Origin: Actinomycetes bacterium
GTDB taxonomy: Bacteria; Actinomycetota; Acidimicrobiia; Acidimicrobiales; Acidimicrobiaceae
Assembly: GCA_021790495.1 (NCBI GenBank)
Contig: JAJYGZ010000321.1
Location: 1-7,006, forward strand
DNA length: 7,006 nucleotides
Reading direction: 5' to 3'
The position numbers and the translations under genes are program-made. This document shows positions 4,743 to 7,006 of this stretch, in pieces; the stretch's first letter is position 1, and each line of letters starts with the position of its first letter. The notes beneath the pieces are model-generated. The model saw only the letters and a list, made by a program, of their open reading frames with translations, ran no database searches and had not been told where the DNA came from.

Positions 4743-5768
4743 ATGAAGCTCGCGATATTTGGTGCTACCGGTCAGGTGGGAATGGTAATGCGCTCCATCC
4801 TTGCCGAGCGCGATTTTCCCTTTGACGAAGTCCGATTTTTCGCCTCGCCGCGCTCGGCAGGCAGCGTGATCTCTTTCGCTGGTCGCAAGGTCGTCGTTGA
4901 GAACTCCCACGACGCCGATTTTGCAGGCATTGACATCGCGCTCTTTTCCAACGGTGCCACCGCTTCGGCTGAGCTCGCCCCGCGCGTAGCCGCGGCGGGC
5001 GCGATCGTGATCGACAACTCGTCGGCTTGGCGCATGAACGAGCGAGTTCCTCTGGTAGTTCCCGAGGTAAATGCGAGCGCGCTCGACTCGATACCCCTTG
5101 GAATCGTCGCAAATCCCAATTGCACCACCATGGTCTGCATGAGTGCCCTCGGTGCTTTACGCGATGCATATGGTCTGCGGCGCGTCGTCGCCTCAACCTA
5201 TCAGGCTGTGTCGGGCGCGGGGGTGGCGGGGGTCGCCGAGCTCGCGGGCCAGTTGCTTGCGGCCGGGGCGCGGATCGCGGAGCTCACCTTTGATGGCGCG
5301 GCGGTGCCGCTGGGGGATCCCAGCGTATTCGTCGAACCGATCGCGGCCAATGTCATCCCGCTTGCCGGAACGCTCGTGGATGACGAGACCAATGAGGAGC
5401 ACAAGTTCCGTGACGAGAGTCGAAAGATTCTCGGCCTTCCGGATTTGGCGGTCTGTGCCACCTGCGTTCGGGTTCCGGTCTTCACCGGGCATTCGGTTAG
5501 TCTCAACGTTGAGCTGATGGCAGACTTCGAGATCGGAGAGCTTCGCCAAGTCATTGCGGCCGCCAAGGGCGTGGTTATCGCCGACGTGCCGACCCCACTC
5601 GGGTCGGCAGGCCGTGACCCGAGCTTTGTCGGGCGGATTCGGCGTGACCTCAGCGTCGAAAAAGGCGTCGCTCTCTTTATCTCCGGCGATAATCTGCGCA
5701 AGGGGGCCGCGCTAAATACCATCCAGATCGCCGAAGCCCTTATCGAACGGGGAATCGTCAAGACCTAG
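4743..5768 (+). CDS. asd: Aspartate-semialdehyde dehydrogenase
   Basis: NADPH-dependent reduction of 4-phospho-aspartate to aspartate semialdehyde, the second step of the aspartate pathway and the branch point between diaminopimelate/lysine and threonine/methionine. The 341-residue length is typical. Seen in order: GATGQVG nucleotide loop (7-13), FASPRSAG (33-40) as in NADP-binding members, SNGATASAELAP (69-80), the catalytic Cys127 in ANPNCTTM, STYQAVSGAG (151-160), Glu219 and Lys221 in the substrate region, Arg243 in CVRVPVFTGH with catalytic His250, and the C-terminal SGDNLRKGAALNTIQIAE (314-331). The ATG at 4743 places the nucleotide loop at the normal distance from the N-terminus. It follows lysC by 68 bp, a common actinobacterial pairing, and is convergent with the aminotransferase gene. 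Confidence 0.98.
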   Translation: MKLAIFGATGQVGMVMRSILAERDFPFDEVRFFASPRSAGSVISFAGRKVVVENSHDADFAGIDIALFSNGATASAELAPRVAAAGAIVIDNSSAWRMNERVPLVVPEVNASALDSIPLGIVANPNCTTMVCMSALGALRDAYGLRRVVASTYQAVSGAGVAGVAELAGQLLAAGARIAELTFDGAAVPLGDPSVFVEPIAANVIPLAGTLVDDETNEEHKFRDESRKILGLPDLAVCATCVRVPVFTGHSVSLNVELMADFEIGELRQVIAAAKGVVIADVPTPLGSAGRDPSFVGRIRRDLSVEKGVALFISGDNLRKGAALNTIQIAEALIERGIVKT

Positions 5769-5785
5769 CGGCTACGATCGCCGCT
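5767..5785. terminator. Hairpin between convergent asd and dapC
   Basis: AGCGGC (5767-5772) and GCCGCT (5780-5785) form a perfect 6-bp GC-rich stem with a 7-nt loop, starting inside the asd stop codon and ending 4 nt short of the dapC stop. It fills nearly the whole 20-bp gap, so it could end transcripts from both sides. There is no T-run on either side. Confidence 0.4.
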
Positions 5786-5788
5786 GAG

Positions 5789-6958
5789 CTAAAGGATTTC
5801 CAGCTTGGCGAGGCGTTCGACCGCGTCCTGGATGACTTCTGGACGCTTGCAAAAGGTCCAGCGAACGAGGTGGCGGCCTCGCTGCGGATCCTGGTAAAAG
5901 ACCGAAGAAGGAACCGCTACGACCCCGATGCGCCTCGGCAATTCGAGGCAAAATGTCATGGCGTCTTCGTCGGTTATCGATCTGATATCGGTGGTGAGAA
6001 AATAGGTTCCGGCCCCGCCCATCACCTCGAGGCCCGCCTGTGAAAGTCCAGCGGCTAGAGCCTGGCGCTGTCGTTCTATAGATGGCACGACGCGATCGGT
6101 AAAGCGGCGACCCTCGCCAAGTGCATATGCGATGGCAACCTGGAAGGGAGCGCCGTTTACATAGGTTAGGAACTGCTTGACGGTGCGGACCGCCGCTACC
6201 AATTCGGCGCTCCCGGTGACCCACCCGATCTTCCATCCGGTGAAGGAGTAGGTCTTGGCCGCCGAGGAGATAGATATGGTTCGTTGCGACATTCCAGGAA
6301 AAGTTGCCAAGGGCCGGTGGCTTCCCGAGAAGATCATGTGTTCGTAGACTTCGTCGGTAATGGCGATGAGGTCCGCCTCGACGCACAGCGATGCGATGAA
6401 TTGCAGCTCGGGCAAACTGAAGACTTTTCCGGTTGGATTGTGTGGTGAATTGATCAAGATGGCACGGGTGCGGCCGGTTACGGCGCGCGAAAGTTCATCG
6501 GGATCAAATGTCCAGTCAGGAGCGTGCAGCTCGATCGGCACCAGTCTGGCGCCCGCCATGGCGATTGCCGCCGCGTAGGCGTCGTAAAATGGCTCAAAGA
6601 CGATCACCTCGTCCCCCGTCTCGCATATGGCTAAGACGCTCGCGGCGATGGCTTCGGTGGCGCCAGCTGTGATGAGAACTTCGTTGGCGGAATCGTATTC
6701 GAGGCCGTAATAGAGATTCTGGTGATTTGCCACTGCTTCACGCAGGCTCGCAATTCCTGGTCCTGGCGGGTACTGGTTGTGTCCTTGGGCGATGGCAGTC
6801 ATCGCAGCTTGTGCGATCTCGGAGGGGCCGTCGGTGTCAGGGAAACCCTGGCCGAGGTTCACCGAGGAGGTCTCGGTAGCTAGCTGGGACATCGTCGCAA
6901 AGATGGTAGCGCCGAATCCCTGAAGTCGCGAGTTTAGGTATGCGGTTCTTCTGGCCAT
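5789..6958 (-). CDS. dapC: PLP-dependent class I/II aminotransferase, probable N-succinyl-diaminopimelate aminotransferase
   Basis: A 389-residue fold-type I aminotransferase. Visible motifs: NLGQGFPD (34-41), NQYPPGPG (61-68), GATEAI (99-104), SPHNPTG (171-177, Asn174), TDEVYEH (201-207, Asp202 and Tyr205 contacting the cofactor), SSAAKTYSFTGWKIGW with the PLP lysine Lys235, and HLVRWTFCK with the carboxylate-binding Arg366. The sequence closely resembles, from memory, the mycobacterial DapC (Rv0858c), which makes N-succinyl-LL-diaminopimelate from the keto acid and glutamate. The lysC-asd neighbourhood supports that role. Relatives in the same subgroup include kynurenine and methionine aminotransferases, so substrate is not proven. 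The ATG start matches the family N-terminus and has TAGTAT 6 nt upstream instead of a ribosome binding site. Confidence 0.85.
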   Translation of the reverse strand: MARRTAYLNSRLQGFGATIFATMSQLATETSSVNLGQGFPDTDGPSEIAQAAMTAIAQGHNQYPPGPGIASLREAVANHQNLYYGLEYDSANEVLITAGATEAIAASVLAICETGDEVIVFEPFYDAYAAAIAMAGARLVPIELHAPDWTFDPDELSRAVTGRTRAILINSPHNPTGKVFSLPELQFIASLCVEADLIAITDEVYEHMIFSGSHRPLATFPGMSQRTISISSAAKTYSFTGWKIGWVTGSAELVAAVRTVKQFLTYVNGAPFQVAIAYALGEGRRFTDRVVPSIERQRQALAAGLSQAGLEVMGGAGTYFLTTDIRSITDEDAMTFCLELPRRIGVVAVPSSVFYQDPQRGRHLVRWTFCKRPEVIQDAVERLAKLEIL

Positions 6959-6964
6959 CCTGAC

Positions 6965-6970
6965 ATACTA
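6965..6970 (-). promoter_or_regulatory. Candidate -10 box of dapC
   Basis: TAGTAT on the minus strand (TAnnnT) lies 6 nt before the ATG at 6958. The AGG directly against the ATG is too close to serve as a Shine-Dalgarno sequence, which favours a leaderless message. No -35 match is evident in the remaining window. Confidence 0.45.
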
Positions 6971-7006
6971 AATCCGTTTTGGGGACGACTGGTCTTGAAG
7001 AAGTTG

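Noticed and set aside
5201..5761. Open frame of 186 codons antisense to asd
   Set aside because: Low-complexity Ser/Arg/Ala-rich translation typical of a shadow frame; asd on the opposite strand is unambiguous.
5772..6386. Open frame of 204 codons on the same strand as dapC in another frame
   Set aside because: Arg/Gly/Pro-rich translation with no recognisable motif, lying wholly within the well-conserved dapC gene.

Overview
The window carries seven complete chromosomal genes, all of recognisable families, with almost no non-coding space. It looks like an actinobacterium: the aspartate kinase, aspartate-semialdehyde dehydrogenase, class I aminotransferase and 3-hydroxybutyryl-CoA dehydrogenase all read like mycobacterial counterparts (Ask, Asd, DapC/Rv0858c, FadB2), and several starts carry an actinobacterial TAnnnT -10 box where a ribosome binding site would normally be. 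Base composition is only moderately GC-rich, so a lineage such as Acidimicrobiia is possible, but that placement is a guess.

Layout. 1-154: left edge, with at most the first codons of a minus-strand gene, plus a hairpin behind the first gene. 155-1006 (-): NAD(P)-dependent 3-hydroxybutyryl-CoA dehydrogenase. 1007-1238: divergent promoter region with two palindromes. 1239-1928 (+): peptidase S51 / cyanophycinase-like protein, whose stop codon interlocks with that of the next, convergent gene. 1925-2506 (-) and 2590-3366 (-): two cyclophilin-type prolyl isomerases, evidently paralogues, the first without a membrane segment and the second membrane-anchored. 3367-3465: divergent promoter region. 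3466-4674 (+): aspartate kinase, with a well-placed internal start for a separate regulatory subunit. 4743-5768 (+): aspartate-semialdehyde dehydrogenase. 5789-6958 (-): aminotransferase, probably N-succinyl-diaminopimelate aminotransferase, convergent with asd across a short hairpin.

How the genes fit together. lysC and asd catalyse the first two steps from aspartate to the lysine/diaminopimelate, threonine and methionine branches; the aminotransferase most likely acts later in the lysine/diaminopimelate branch. The cyclophilins serve protein folding on the two sides of the membrane. The dehydrogenase belongs to acyl-CoA or C4 storage metabolism and the S51 protein has no assignable substrate.

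I found no mobile element, CRISPR array, RNA gene or defence-like cassette, and no candidate for a wholly new system. The observations most worth checking are the shared leaderless-start signature at five of seven genes, the internal start in lysC, the NADP-like cofactor loop of the dehydrogenase, and the paralogous cyclophilin pair that differs in location and in one cysteine.
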